A stretch of 64,000 nucleotides of DNA from a bacterium (lineage in GTDB: Bacteria; Desulfobacterota; Binatia; Binatales; Binataceae). Shown in pieces: positions 1-8,186 of the stretch. The translations under genes were made by a program, and so were the position numbers. Below the pieces are notes generated by a model. The model ran no database searches. It worked only from the letters and a program-made list of their open reading frames with translations, and was not told the DNA's origin. The DNA lies in contig JADBKU010000006.1 in the NCBI GenBank assembly GCA_014896235.1, positions 62,001 to 126,000 on the forward strand. The letters run 5' to 3'. The stretch's first letter is position 1. Each line of letters begins with the position of its first letter.

Positions 1-63
1 GCCTACGACGTGCATACGCTGATTCTTGGCCGCGATATCACCGGAATCGGCGCATTCGATTGA
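1..63 (+). CDS. Acyl-CoA dehydrogenase, C-terminal fragment (glutaryl-CoA dehydrogenase-like)
   Basis: Only the last 20 residues and the TGA stop lie in the window. The tail DVHTLILGRDITGIGAF closely resembles the end of glutaryl-CoA dehydrogenases, flavoenzymes that oxidise and decarboxylate glutaryl-CoA to crotonyl-CoA, where the closing helix reads roughly D-I-H-A-L-I-L-G-R-A-I-T-G. The family call is from memory of that motif; a related acyl-CoA dehydrogenase cannot be excluded. A strong hairpin follows 37 bases after the stop. Confidence 0.6.
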   Translation, partial: AYDVHTLILGRDITGIGAFD

Positions 64-100
64 TCGGCGCGTTCGGCCACGGCGCGGCGGCGCAAAATTG

Positions 101-133
101 AGCGGCCGGAGCCTTCAGAAGGCTCCGGCCGCT
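101..133. terminator. Bidirectional hairpin terminator
   Basis: Perfect 13-base inverted repeat (101-113 and 121-133) around a 7-base loop, followed on the plus strand by CTCGTTT. It lies between two converging genes (stops at 63 and 168), so it probably ends both transcripts. Confidence 0.75.
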
Positions 134-167
134 CTCGTTTAGGTTCAATTCGGCTTAATCTGGCCGC

Positions 168-1022
168 TTAAGCCAGAACGAAGCGGAAAGAGTCGTCTTT
201 GCGCACGATTTTGCCTGCCGACGGCGTGGCGAAATGTGTGCCAAACACCAGCGTGCCCGTGTCGGCATAGCGTTCGCAGAAGGCGCGGCGCGTCTGCTTC
301 GCCATCTTACCATCGACGTCGAAGTTGTCGTCCCATTCCGGGAAGCGGCATTGAATCGGATGGTGCATCAGGTCGCCGGTGATGACGGCGTCCTTGCCAG
401 CCGAGGAAATCCGAATCGCAAAATGGCCGGGCGTATGGCCGGGCGTCGATTCGAGCCAGATTTCATCGGTGATTTTATGCTTGTCGTCCACGAACTTGAG
501 CATCCCTTCGGCCAGCACGGGACGCACCGAATCTTCAACCGGATCTTTCAGGAAAGGGTCCTCGGCGCGCGAGAAGAAATCCCATTCCGTGCCGCCAACG
601 AGATATTGCGCCTTGGTGAACGTCGGCTTCCATTTCCCATCCACCAGCATCGTGTTCCAGCCGACGTGATCGAGATGCAGATGGGTGCAGACGACGTGAT
701 CGATCGAATCGCGATCGCATCCAGCCTTCTTCAACGTGTCGAGGAACGGCAGGTGCAGGTTGCTGAAGTCAGGAATCCCGCGCACCTTGTCATTGCCGAC
801 GCAGGTATCGACGATCACGCGCTTGCCCTGGCTTTCCAGCACGAAGGCGTGGATGCTGACCTTGATCTTGCCGGCTTCGTCGATAAAGGTCGGAAAGAGC
901 CAATCCTTGTCCTTCATCAGATTTTCCGGGGTCCCGTCGGGCAGGATCATCGTGCCGTCCCATGCAACCTCCGATTCGATCACCCTAGTTACCTTAACAT
1001 TGCCTATGTTCCATTGATTCAC
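168..1022 (-). CDS. Metallo-beta-lactamase-fold hydrolase
   Basis: A 284-residue zinc hydrolase of the metallo-beta-lactamase superfamily. The metal-binding motif HLHLDH is at residues 114-119, with further ligands His196 (in TPGHTPGH), Asp217 (ITGDLMHH) and His263 (FGTHFA). This spacing is typical of the lactonase/quorum-quenching-like branch, but the substrate cannot be read from sequence. The start is GTG at 1022, with AAGGAG eight or so bases upstream. There is no signal peptide, so it is cytoplasmic. A close paralogue lies at 39014-39865, colinear over the whole length. It is transcribed alone, away from the heptose cluster, with a small inverted repeat (1043-1061) just upstream. Confidence 0.85.
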   Translation of the reverse strand: MNQWNIGNVKVTRVIESEVAWDGTMILPDGTPENLMKDKDWLFPTFIDEAGKIKVSIHAFVLESQGKRVIVDTCVGNDKVRGIPDFSNLHLPFLDTLKKAGCDRDSIDHVVCTHLHLDHVGWNTMLVDGKWKPTFTKAQYLVGGTEWDFFSRAEDPFLKDPVEDSVRPVLAEGMLKFVDDKHKITDEIWLESTPGHTPGHFAIRISSAGKDAVITGDLMHHPIQCRFPEWDDNFDVDGKMAKQTRRAFCERYADTGTLVFGTHFATPSAGKIVRKDDSFRFVLA

Positions 1023-1042
1023 GTGGTTGGCTCCTTGTGTAT

Positions 1043-1061
1043 CGCGCCGTCACGCGGCGCG
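1043..1061. promoter_or_regulatory. Inverted repeat upstream of the hydrolase gene
   Basis: Perfect 7-base arms (CGCGCCG at 1043-1049, CGGCGCG at 1055-1061) with a 5-base spacer, 21 bases upstream of the GTG start at 1022. It could be an operator or a leader hairpin. In a GC-rich genome such short repeats can arise by chance. Confidence 0.3.
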
Positions 1062-1294
1062 GTAATGTCAGACTCTCTTTAGACGATTCGGCGCCGAACC
1101 GCCAACGGCAGCGGCGCGCGGTTGCCAAATATCGCCAGTGGACAGACAGCGAGGACACAGCAGCGTCAGTTGCGCCATAACATCAAATCGCGCGTAATTT
1201 GATGAGTTACGTCGAAATTACCTGCTTGTTCGTCACGCGCATTTGTCTAAGATTGATAATCGCGCCGATCGGCTGAGCATCGCCGGCGCGGGAC

Positions 1295-1900
1295 TTGAAG
1301 CGGGGGGGGCGTTTGGACGCCGAATTGCACGATATCAACCGCACCGAAAGCGCTTTGCGCGGAAAAAAGGCGCGGACCGTGATTTTCGATCGCGACGGCG
1401 TTATCAATCGGATCGTGATGCGCGATGGCGCGCCCGCGAGTCCGCGCAACCTGGAAGAATTTATCATCGAACCCGAAGCTCCCGCCGCCCTTGGCCGACT
1501 CAAGGCGGCAGGATTCCGGATGTTCGTGGCGTCTAATCAACCCGATCTCGCCCGCCTGAAAGTGGCTCCCGAAACTATTGACGCGATGACCGCGGCGATT
1601 CTGGCGGCGTTGCCGATCGAAGCCGTGCGCATCTGCCCGCACGACGACGGCGACGGATGCGATTGCCGCAAACCGCGGCCCGGGATGCTGCTCGGCCTTG
1701 CGCGCGACTTCGATTTCGATTTATCCGGCGCTTTCATGATTGGCGACGCGTGGAAGGACGTCCACGCCGGGCGGGCGGCCGGATGCAAGACAATTCTTGT
1801 CGCTCGCGATTACAATCGCGGCGTGACCGCCGACTTCAAGGCCGCGACGCTCTCGGAAGCGATCGATTTGATCCTTGCGGTTGGAGACGCGCCCCGATGA
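1295..1900 (+). CDS. gmhB: HAD-IIIA phosphatase, GmhB-like (heptose-1,7-bisphosphate phosphatase)
   Basis: Haloacid dehalogenase phosphatase of the GmhB/HisB-N type, which removes the 7-phosphate from D-glycero-D-manno-heptose 1,7-bisphosphate. Visible motifs: the nucleophile DRDGVIN, motif II VASNQ, a zinc loop CPH...CDC followed by KPRPGM, and the closing motif MIGDAWKD. The start is uncertain. TTG at 1295 gives 201 residues, and TTG at 1313 lies just after a run of eight G (1302-1309) that could serve as ribosome-binding site. The conserved domain starts only at KKARTVIF, so either start keeps it whole. Its stop overlaps the next gene's ATG (ATGA), so the two are translationally coupled. 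Neighbouring hddA- and hddC-like genes support the heptose assignment. Confidence 0.8.
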   Translation: MKRGGRLDAELHDINRTESALRGKKARTVIFDRDGVINRIVMRDGAPASPRNLEEFIIEPEAPAALGRLKAAGFRMFVASNQPDLARLKVAPETIDAMTAAILAALPIEAVRICPHDDGDGCDCRKPRPGMLLGLARDFDFDLSGAFMIGDAWKDVHAGRAAGCKTILVARDYNRGVTADFKAATLSEAIDLILAVGDAPR

Positions 1901-2508
1901 GCGGAGAATTGCGCGCCCATATCAGCGGCTATCTGGCCGAAGCGGCCGAGATTTGCGCGACGCTCGATCAGGACGCGATCGAAAGAATCGTCGCCGGGCT
2001 GGTCGAATTGCGCCGGCAGGGCGGAAGATTGTTTTTCCTCGGCGTCGGCGGCAGCGCGGCCAACGCGTCGCATGCGGTCAACGATTTCCGCAAGATCGCC
2101 AATATCGAAAGCTACGCTCCTACCGACAATGTCTCCGAGCTGACGGCGCGGATCAACGACGACGGATGGGAATCCGCATACGCGCGCTGGCTCGAAACCA
2201 GCAGGCTCAACGCCGCCGACGCGGTGTTCGTGCTGTCGGTCGGCGGCGGCGACGCCGAACGGAATGTAAGCGCGAACCTGGTGGCGGCGATCCGGCGCGC
2301 CCGCGCATCCGGCGCGCGCATTTTCGGAATCGTCGGCCGCGACGGCGGCTTCACGGCGAAAACCGCGGACGCCTGCGTGATCGTTCCGAATCCGAATCCG
2401 CACAACGTCACGCCGCATACCGAGGCGTTCCAGGCGGTGATTTGGCACCTGATCGTGTCGCATCCGGCGCTCGCCGCCAACGCTATGAAGTGGGAATCGA
2501 TACGCTGA
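1897..2508 (+). CDS. gmhA: SIS-domain phosphosugar isomerase, GmhA-like (sedoheptulose-7-phosphate isomerase)
   Basis: A 203-residue sugar isomerase fold protein. GmhA turns sedoheptulose 7-phosphate into D-glycero-D-manno-heptose 7-phosphate, the entry step to GDP- or ADP-heptose. The phosphate-binding segment GVGGSAANASHAVNDF matches GmhA, as do the region TDNVSELTARINDDGWE and the loop GIVGRDGG. Two places differ from classical GmhA. The second serine-rich loop reads SVGGGDAERNVS where GmhA has roughly STSGNSPNV, and the C-terminal helix reads TPHTEAFQAVIWHL where GmhA has a conserved Q-E-x-H. The substrate may therefore be a related ketose phosphate. ATG at 1897 overlaps the previous stop by four bases. 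Confidence 0.75.
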   Translation: MSGELRAHISGYLAEAAEICATLDQDAIERIVAGLVELRRQGGRLFFLGVGGSAANASHAVNDFRKIANIESYAPTDNVSELTARINDDGWESAYARWLETSRLNAADAVFVLSVGGGDAERNVSANLVAAIRRARASGARIFGIVGRDGGFTAKTADACVIVPNPNPHNVTPHTEAFQAVIWHLIVSHPALAANAMKWESIR

Positions 2509-2538
2509 GGGAAATTCGGCGGGGGGAGGACAAGCGGC

Positions 2539-3216
2539 ATGAAGATCTTCGTGGATTCGGCGAATCTGGTTGAAATCGAAGAAGCGTTCAAACGCGGCTT
2601 CGCCAGCGGCGTCACGACCAATCCCTCGATTCTCTCCAAAGAGGAACGGACGGACTTCCGCCAGCACATCCGGGGGATAATCCGGCTGTTGGGCCGCTAT
2701 GGCGCGGACATTCCGCTAAGCGTCGAGGTGTTCACGACCGAACCGCACGAGATGCTGCGGCAGGCGCGCGAGCTGGCGGAAGAGTTCGGCGATTATCCGG
2801 GGCTGAATATCAAGGTGCCGATCGGATGGGACGAATTGCGCGTGATTCGCGAGCTCAAGCAGAGCGGCGTGCGCGTCAATTGCACCTGCTGCATGGCCTT
2901 CAACCAGGCCGCGATGGCGGCGCTGGCGGGCGCCGACTACGTAAGCCTGTTTTACGGGCGGATTCGCGATATCGGCTACGACGCGCGTGGCGTGGTCGAA
3001 AGCGTGCGCCGGGCGTTCCGCGAGGGCGGCGTCGCGGCGCAAATCATCGTCGGCAGCATCCGTCATATCCACGATATCAACGAGGCGATGATGGCCGGCG
3101 CGGACATCGTCACGGTGCCGCCGAAATTTTTCCCGCAGATGGTCAGCCATCCGAAGACCGCCGAGGCCGTGGAGCAATTCATCAATGACTTCCGCAACTG
3201 GAATGCGCCGCGGTAA
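2539..3216 (+). CDS. Transaldolase / fructose-6-phosphate aldolase family protein
   Basis: A 225-residue class I aldolase of the small transaldolase (TalC/FSA) type, about the usual length. The N-terminal strand FVDSAN and the loop SGVTTNPSIL are family hallmarks. The Schiff-base lysine is Lys92 in NIKVPIGWDE, followed by ALAGADYVSLFYGRIRD and VGSIRHIHDINEAM. Reactions of the family move a dihydroxyacetone unit or cleave and form ketose phosphates. Between a GmhA-like isomerase and sugar-modifying genes, it could supply or reshape the seven-carbon precursor; that role is inferred. It starts 30 bases after the SIS gene, with a GGGGGGAGGA ribosome-binding site at about 2520-2529. Confidence 0.8.
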   Translation: MKIFVDSANLVEIEEAFKRGFASGVTTNPSILSKEERTDFRQHIRGIIRLLGRYGADIPLSVEVFTTEPHEMLRQARELAEEFGDYPGLNIKVPIGWDELRVIRELKQSGVRVNCTCCMAFNQAAMAALAGADYVSLFYGRIRDIGYDARGVVESVRRAFREGGVAAQIIVGSIRHIHDINEAMMAGADIVTVPPKFFPQMVSHPKTAEAVEQFINDFRNWNAPR

Positions 3217-3282
3217 CTTCGGAAGCTCCGGCGCACCAGTTGATTCGACGGGCGCCGTTCCGGCGCGTCCGCTCACGAACCA

Positions 3283-4587
3283 ATGAAAATCGGGATTCTC
3301 GGCGGCGGACTCGCCGGACTCGCGGTGGCAGCGGCCTGCCGCAGGCACGAATGCGAGGTGCTGGAGGCCGACAGCGCGATCGGCGGCCATTGCCGCAGCC
3401 TCGTTGAAGGCGGCTACACTTTCGATCTCGGCGGCCCGCACATTCTTTTTTCGCGCGACCCAGAAATTCTCGCGCAACTCCATCGGCGGCTGGGCGCGAA
3501 CCTCGCGATGCGCCGCCGCAACAACCGCATCTGGTACGACGGCCGTTTCGTCAAATATCCATTCGAAAATGGACTATACGACTTGTCGCCGCAAGACCGC
3601 TTCGAGTGCCTGTACTACTATTTGAACAATGACTATCCGCGACCGGTGAATTTCAAGGAATGGATATATCATGTATTCGGCAAGGGGATCGCCGAGAAAT
3701 ACATGATTCCATACAATGAGAAAATCTGGAACGTGCCGGCCGAACAGATGGCGATCGATTGGGTGGACGGCCGCGTGCCCCGTCCGCCCGTCGAGGACGT
3801 GATCAAGAGCGCGGTCGGCGTCGAGACCGAAGGCTACACGCATCAGTTGAACTTCGGCTACCCGGTCCGCGGCGGCATCGAGGCGCTGCCGCGGGCGTTC
3901 GCGGGCGAATGCCGCTCGATCGTGACGGATTTTCCGGTGCGGCGCGTCTGGCGCGAGGACGGCCGCTGGCGCGTCAGCGACGGCCGCCGCGAGCGGGAAT
4001 ACGATCGCGTGGTCTCGACGATTCCGCTCCAGGACCTCGCCGCCGCGCTGCCGGAGGTTCCCCAGCACGTGCGCGCGGCGATCGACGGCTTGCGCTTCAA
4101 CTCATTGATCGTGGTGATGCTGGGCGCGGCCACGCCGCGGCCGCATCCGTTCACTGCGCTCTACGTACCTGACCCTCGCTTTATCTTTCACCGCCTCTCT
4201 TTTCCGCTCAGTTTCACCGAGCACGGCGCGCCCGCCGGACGCGAAGCGATCGCCGCGGAAATCACCACCAACCCGGGCGACGGCGTGCACGAGCTGAGCG
4301 ATGCGGAAGTCGAGCGAAAAACGATCGACGGCCTGGAAACGATGGGGCTGCTGAAGCGCGGCGCGGTCGAGTTCGTCAGAACGCATCGCACCCGCCATGC
4401 ATACGTGGTGCGGACATTCGACTATCACGAAAAACTCGCGCTCGCGCTCGAATATATGGATTCGCTCGGAATCGTCAGCGTCGGGCGCAACGCCGAATTC
4501 GAATACATCAATATGGACGAAACGGTGCGCCGGGCTTTCGCGGTCGCCGCCCGCCTCGACGGCGAACGTCAAAACACGGCGTCGTAA
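3283..4587 (+). CDS. UDP-galactopyranose-mutase-like FAD-dependent oxidoreductase
   Basis: A 434-residue flavoprotein with an N-terminal dinucleotide-binding motif GILGGGLAGLAVA, the acidic end of strand two (EVLEADSAIGGHCRS) and the amine-oxidase signature YTFDLGGPHILF. Residues 90-165 (NRIWYDGRFVKYPFENG, YMIPYNEKIWNV) resemble the UDP-galactopyranose mutase/protoporphyrinogen oxidase-like proteins found in polysaccharide clusters. Such proteins interconvert ring forms of nucleotide sugars or oxidise them. The exact reaction here is not evident. It begins 66 bases after the aldolase gene and is probably co-transcribed. Confidence 0.75.
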   Translation: MKIGILGGGLAGLAVAAACRRHECEVLEADSAIGGHCRSLVEGGYTFDLGGPHILFSRDPEILAQLHRRLGANLAMRRRNNRIWYDGRFVKYPFENGLYDLSPQDRFECLYYYLNNDYPRPVNFKEWIYHVFGKGIAEKYMIPYNEKIWNVPAEQMAIDWVDGRVPRPPVEDVIKSAVGVETEGYTHQLNFGYPVRGGIEALPRAFAGECRSIVTDFPVRRVWREDGRWRVSDGRREREYDRVVSTIPLQDLAAALPEVPQHVRAAIDGLRFNSLIVVMLGAATPRPHPFTALYVPDPRFIFHRLSFPLSFTEHGAPAGREAIAAEITTNPGDGVHELSDAEVERKTIDGLETMGLLKRGAVEFVRTHRTRHAYVVRTFDYHEKLALALEYMDSLGIVSVGRNAEFEYINMDETVRRAFAVAARLDGERQNTAS

Positions 4588-4657
4588 CGTCGCGAACGGC
4601 CGGCGCGCTCGAAAATCGCACGACGGCAAACCCGCGATTGCGCGAACCGCCGCCCCA

Positions 4658-5494
4658 ATGCATACTCTCTTCGACGCCGCCAAGTCCGGCAAAGCGATGA
4701 GCAATAGACCGCAACCTTCACCGTTCGCTGCCGCGATTGCCGGCGATTCCGACGACTATTATCCATTCAACGACATCAACCTGGCGATACTTCGGCTGAT
4801 GCGCGATCGCGCGCGGCCGGGCGCGACCGTGCTTGATCTCGGATGCGGCCGAGGACGGTTGGGCGCTGAACTGCGCCGGTTGGGTTACCGCGTGACCGGC
4901 GTGGAAGGCGCTGCGTCCGCGTATGAGAACGCCAAAGCCGCGCTCAATGAAGCGATCAACTTCGATTTGACCAATTTCGCAGCGGCGTCGGCCGCGCTTT
5001 CAGACCGTCGTTTCGACTGGATAGTCGCAGCCGAGGTGCTCGAACATTTGGCGGAACCGGTCGCCGCGCTGCGGTATTACGGGCGCTTTCTCGCTCCCGC
5101 AGGCCGCGTGGTTATTTCCGTGCCGAACATCGTGGTTTGGTTCAATCGATTCCGCATTCTTGCCGGACGTTTCGACTACGCGGAGAGCGGCGTTATGGAT
5201 CGGCGGCATCTGCGCTTTTTCACGCGGCGCTCGACCCGGCGGCTTTTGCTGGACGCTGGCTACCTTCCGCTGCGGTGTGAACCGGATCCCGGAATTGCGC
5301 GCGCCTTTACACCGATCGTGCGGAAATTGGCGAGTCAGCGCGCCGCGTCCGCAAGTCCGGACGCCATTTTGGACACGCCGGTGTATCGATTCTACGCGCG
5401 CTGGGTCTGGCCGATCGAGAGCGCGGTCTCCCGAATCGCGCCGGGATTGCTCGACTATCGAATAACAATGGAAGCCGCGCTCAGCGATTCCTGA
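4658..5494 (+). CDS. Class I SAM-dependent methyltransferase
   Basis: Methyltransferase with the SAM-binding motif I VLDLGCGRGRLGAEL, motif II acidic residue in YRVTGVEG, and motif IV FDWIVAAEVLEHLAEP followed by LAPAGRVVISVPN, the UbiG/methyltransferase-11 pattern. Two starts are possible: ATG 4658 (278 residues) or ATG 4697 (265 residues). Neither has a convincing ribosome-binding site, and a longer frame back to 4397 would overlap the previous gene by about 190 bases and is rejected. Its 3' end overlaps the converging hddA by 14 bases. In this cluster it probably methylates a sugar, nucleotide sugar or glycan end. Confidence 0.8.
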   Translation: MHTLFDAAKSGKAMSNRPQPSPFAAAIAGDSDDYYPFNDINLAILRLMRDRARPGATVLDLGCGRGRLGAELRRLGYRVTGVEGAASAYENAKAALNEAINFDLTNFAAASAALSDRRFDWIVAAEVLEHLAEPVAALRYYGRFLAPAGRVVISVPNIVVWFNRFRILAGRFDYAESGVMDRRHLRFFTRRSTRRLLLDAGYLPLRCEPDPGIARAFTPIVRKLASQRAASASPDAILDTPVYRFYARWVWPIESAVSRIAPGLLDYRITMEAALSDS

Positions 5495-6467
5495 GCAATA
5501 CGACCGAACCGTCGAAATCGAAGGCGAAATCCATTTCGGTCAGGCCCGCCTCGGTCATCGCGGCCCGCAGTCGGCGGCGGTCGTTCGTATGAAAGAGCAA
5601 AAAGCCGCTGCCACCGGCGCCGACGAGTTTGCCGCCGGTGGCGCCGCCGCGGCCGCGCGCGATTTCGTAAAGTTCGTCGATGCGCGCGCTGCTCATCCCC
5701 GCCGAGCGCGCCCGCTTGCGCATCCAGTGATCGTGCATCAGCTCGCCGAACCGCCGGATATCGCCCGCTTCGAGCAGATCGCGGATTTCGAGGCCGAGCT
5801 TTTTGGTGAAGTGCAATCCGTCGAGCATCGCCGCGTCGCCCCGCTCGGAACGCTCCTTTTGCTCGCCGAGCAACTCGGTCGCGGCGCGCGTGTAGCCGAC
5901 GAAAAACAGCATCAAGGAGTCACGCAGTTCGCGCAGCGCCGTTTCGCTCAAGTTGAGCGGCGCGATCGTCACGCTCTCGTCGGCATGATAATTTTGACAG
6001 ACGATCCCGCCGTACGCGGCGACGTACTGGTCCTGTTTGCCGACGGGCGCGCCGAGCCGATTCATTTCGATTTCAACCGCCTCGCGGGCGAGCGTCTCCG
6101 CGGTCACCGGCTCGCGCTTGTAAGCGTGGAGCGCGTGCAGCAGGCCGACCAGAAACGCGCCCGACGAACCCATCCCGGTGCCGGCGGGAACATCGGCGAT
6201 ACTGACTATTTCGAGCCGCCCCGGCATCCGATGCATCGCGAGCGCTTCGCGAATCAACGCATGGCGCACGTCGGCGATCGTGTTGGCGACTTCCTGCTCA
6301 GAATATTTTAGGAAATAGCCGGGGAAAAAGGTCTGGTTGATGGTGATGTAGACGTATTTGTTGATTGCGGCGGAAACCACGAAGCCGCCGTGATCGCGGT
6401 AATATGACGGCAGGTCGGTGCCGCCGCCGCCGAGCGAAATCCGAAGCGGCGTGCGCGTGATAATCAT
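5481..6467 (-). CDS. hddA: GHMP-family heptose-7-phosphate kinase
   Basis: A 328-residue GHMP kinase closely matching HddA, which phosphorylates D-glycero-alpha-D-manno-heptose 7-phosphate to the 1,7-bisphosphate. Motifs: N-terminal TRTPLRISLGGGGTDLPSYY, the ATP-binding loop PAGTGMGSSGAFLVGL at about residue 94, and motif 3 GGKLVGAGGSGFLLF near 280. Its ATG overlaps the stop of the guanylyltransferase gene by four bases (ATGA). The kinase, phosphatase, isomerase and nucleotidyltransferase of the pathway are all in this cluster. Confidence 0.85.
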   Translation of the reverse strand: MIITRTPLRISLGGGGTDLPSYYRDHGGFVVSAAINKYVYITINQTFFPGYFLKYSEQEVANTIADVRHALIREALAMHRMPGRLEIVSIADVPAGTGMGSSGAFLVGLLHALHAYKREPVTAETLAREAVEIEMNRLGAPVGKQDQYVAAYGGIVCQNYHADESVTIAPLNLSETALRELRDSLMLFFVGYTRAATELLGEQKERSERGDAAMLDGLHFTKKLGLEIRDLLEAGDIRRFGELMHDHWMRKRARSAGMSSARIDELYEIARGRGGATGGKLVGAGGSGFLLFHTNDRRRLRAAMTEAGLTEMDFAFDFDGSVVLLRNR

Positions 6468-7204
6468 GGCCGGCTCCTTGCGGCCGCGAGCGCCGCCAGA
6501 TAGGCCGACGTTTCGGCTAATCCGGCGGGCGCGCCGATTTCATAGAAACGCCCGGTCACCTCGAAGCCGGCGAGCCGGCCCTCGCGCGCCAGCGCGGCAT
6601 AGAAGTCAGCAAGGTCGAACGGAACGCCAGCCGGCCGCGCAGCGAGCGCTTCCGCCGCGATCATGCCGAGGCCGTAGTCGATATATGCCATCTCGCCCGG
6701 CGCGGCGGATTTGTCGTAGCGTTCGATCCTTCCGCCGCGGTAAGCGACGTTGCTTTTGTCCCACTTGCCGTCGTTGCGAAAGACCGTCATCAGCGCCGGC
6801 GCGCCGGAGCGGTGGAACGCCGCGGCGACGGCGGCGAAATCGGCGTCAAGATAACTGTCGCCGTACATCACGAAAAAATTTTCGCCGAGTTTGGGCAGCG
6901 CCTGCCTGAGCGCGCCGCCGGTGCCGAGCGGGCGCGCGCCGTCGCGGGAATAAGCGACGCGCAATCCGAAGCGGGCGCCGTCGCCGACGAACCGCTCGAT
7001 CATCTCGCCGAGGTGGCCGATGCAGATGACCACGCGATCGATTCCCTTGCGCCGCAGCAGTTGCATCTGATGAGCGATAAACGGTTCGCCCGCGACTTCG
7101 ACCATCGACTTCGGAATCGTCGCGGTCAGCGGACGAAGCCGCGTGGCGAGTCCGCCCGCGAGCAGGGCCAACGGCGGCAATTCATCCCCGCAGTACGCGC
7201 TCAT
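6464..7204 (-). CDS. hddC: Heptose-1-phosphate nucleotidyltransferase (HddC-like)
   Basis: A 246-residue nucleotidyltransferase with the N-terminal signature LLAGGLATRLRPLT, the sugar-phosphate-binding lysine in IPKSMVEVAGEPFI, and the metal-binding region MYGDSYLDADF. HddC proteins transfer GMP from GTP to heptose 1-phosphate; base specificity cannot be read here and rests on the neighbouring hddA. It overlaps the epimerase gene upstream by 23 bases and hddA downstream by four, so the four minus-strand genes form one tightly packed operon. Confidence 0.8.
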   Translation of the reverse strand: MSAYCGDELPPLALLAGGLATRLRPLTATIPKSMVEVAGEPFIAHQMQLLRRKGIDRVVICIGHLGEMIERFVGDGARFGLRVAYSRDGARPLGTGGALRQALPKLGENFFVMYGDSYLDADFAAVAAAFHRSGAPALMTVFRNDGKWDKSNVAYRGGRIERYDKSAAPGEMAYIDYGLGMIAAEALAARPAGVPFDLADFYAALAREGRLAGFEVTGRFYEIGAPAGLAETSAYLAALAAARSRP

Positions 7205-8186
7205 CGGCGATCATCGCGCGCATCGCGTCGCGCAGCGCCTCGCGGCTGCCGCGCCGGCAGCGCCATCCCAGCGCGCGGATGCGGTCGGTATTGAGCCGGA
7301 CGATCGGCACGTCGCCCTTCCAGCCGCGATCGCCGCCCGCGTACTCGAAGCGCGGCCGACTTTTCAAACCAAGGCACTCGACCGCGAGTTCGGCGATCTC
7401 GGCAACCGTGATGTAGTCGCCGGTGGCGACGTTGAACACCTCGAAGCGCTTTTGGCACTTCCGCTCGGCGGTCAGGACGGCGGCTATCACGTCTTCGACA
7501 TGGATATAGGATTTGCTTTGCGTTCCGTCGCCAAGAATCGCAAGCCGCGACGGGTCGGCGGCGAGCCGGCGAACGAAATCGTAACCGACGCCGTGCGTCT
7601 GGCGCGGGCCGACGACGTTGCCGAAGCGGAAGGCGCAACCGCGCATATCGAACATATGGCAATACGCGGCGATCAGCGCCTCACCGGCGAGTTTGCTCGC
7701 GCCGTAGGTCGAGATCGGAACCAGCGGCCCGTGATCCTCGCGCGCTTCGCGGTCGCCGAGATCGCCGTAAACCCCGCTTCCCGAGGCGTAAAGGATGCGC
7801 GGGACGCCCGCGCGGCGCATCGCCTCGACGACGCCGTTGGTCAGCGCCGTGCCCTGGCGGAAATCGATTTCCGGGTCGGCGGCTGCGCGCGCGATATCGG
7901 GATTCGACGCGAGATGGATGACGGCGTCGTGGCCGGCCATCGCGGCGGCGAGCGCGTCGCAATCGCCGGCGTCGCCACGCACGATTCGCAGGCGCGGATC
8001 GTCGCGATACGCCTCGAAATGCCAGATCCGGCCCGAGCTGAAATTATCGTAAACGGTAATCCGCTCGACCGCCGCGTCCGACAACAGGACGCCGGTGAAA
8101 TGGCCGCCGATAAATCCGGCGCCGCCGACGATAAAATAGCGGCGGCTGGCGGGACGCGGCGGCGAGGTCTGCGCCATGGCGGTCAT
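7182..8186 (-). CDS. NAD-dependent epimerase/dehydratase (extended SDR)
   Basis: Extended short-chain dehydrogenase of nucleotide-sugar type, 334 residues from ATG 8186. The NAD-binding motif is VGGAGFIGGH, the catalytic motif is STYGASKLAGE with the Tyr-x-x-x-Lys pair, and ASGSGVYGD supplies the serine region. The family epimerises, dehydrates or reduces nucleotide sugars such as UDP-glucose or GDP-mannose. In this operon GDP-heptose is the likely substrate, which is an inference. ATG 8186 overlaps the glycosyltransferase stop (ATGA) and is preferred to an upstream in-frame start at 8249. Confidence 0.85.
   Translation of the reverse strand: MTAMAQTSPPRPASRRYFIVGGAGFIGGHFTGVLLSDAAVERITVYDNFSSGRIWHFEAYRDDPRLRIVRGDAGDCDALAAAMAGHDAVIHLASNPDIARAAADPEIDFRQGTALTNGVVEAMRRAGVPRILYASGSGVYGDLGDREAREDHGPLVPISTYGASKLAGEALIAAYCHMFDMRGCAFRFGNVVGPRQTHGVGYDFVRRLAADPSRLAILGDGTQSKSYIHVEDVIAAVLTAERKCQKRFEVFNVATGDYITVAEIAELAVECLGLKSRPRFEYAGGDRGWKGDVPIVRLNTDRIRALGWRCRRGSREALRDAMRAMIADERVLRG

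Noticed and set aside
4397-4657. Upstream extension of the methyltransferase
   Set aside because: It would overlap the flavoprotein gene by about 190 bases, and the added residues are an Arg/Ser-rich shadow of that gene in another frame.
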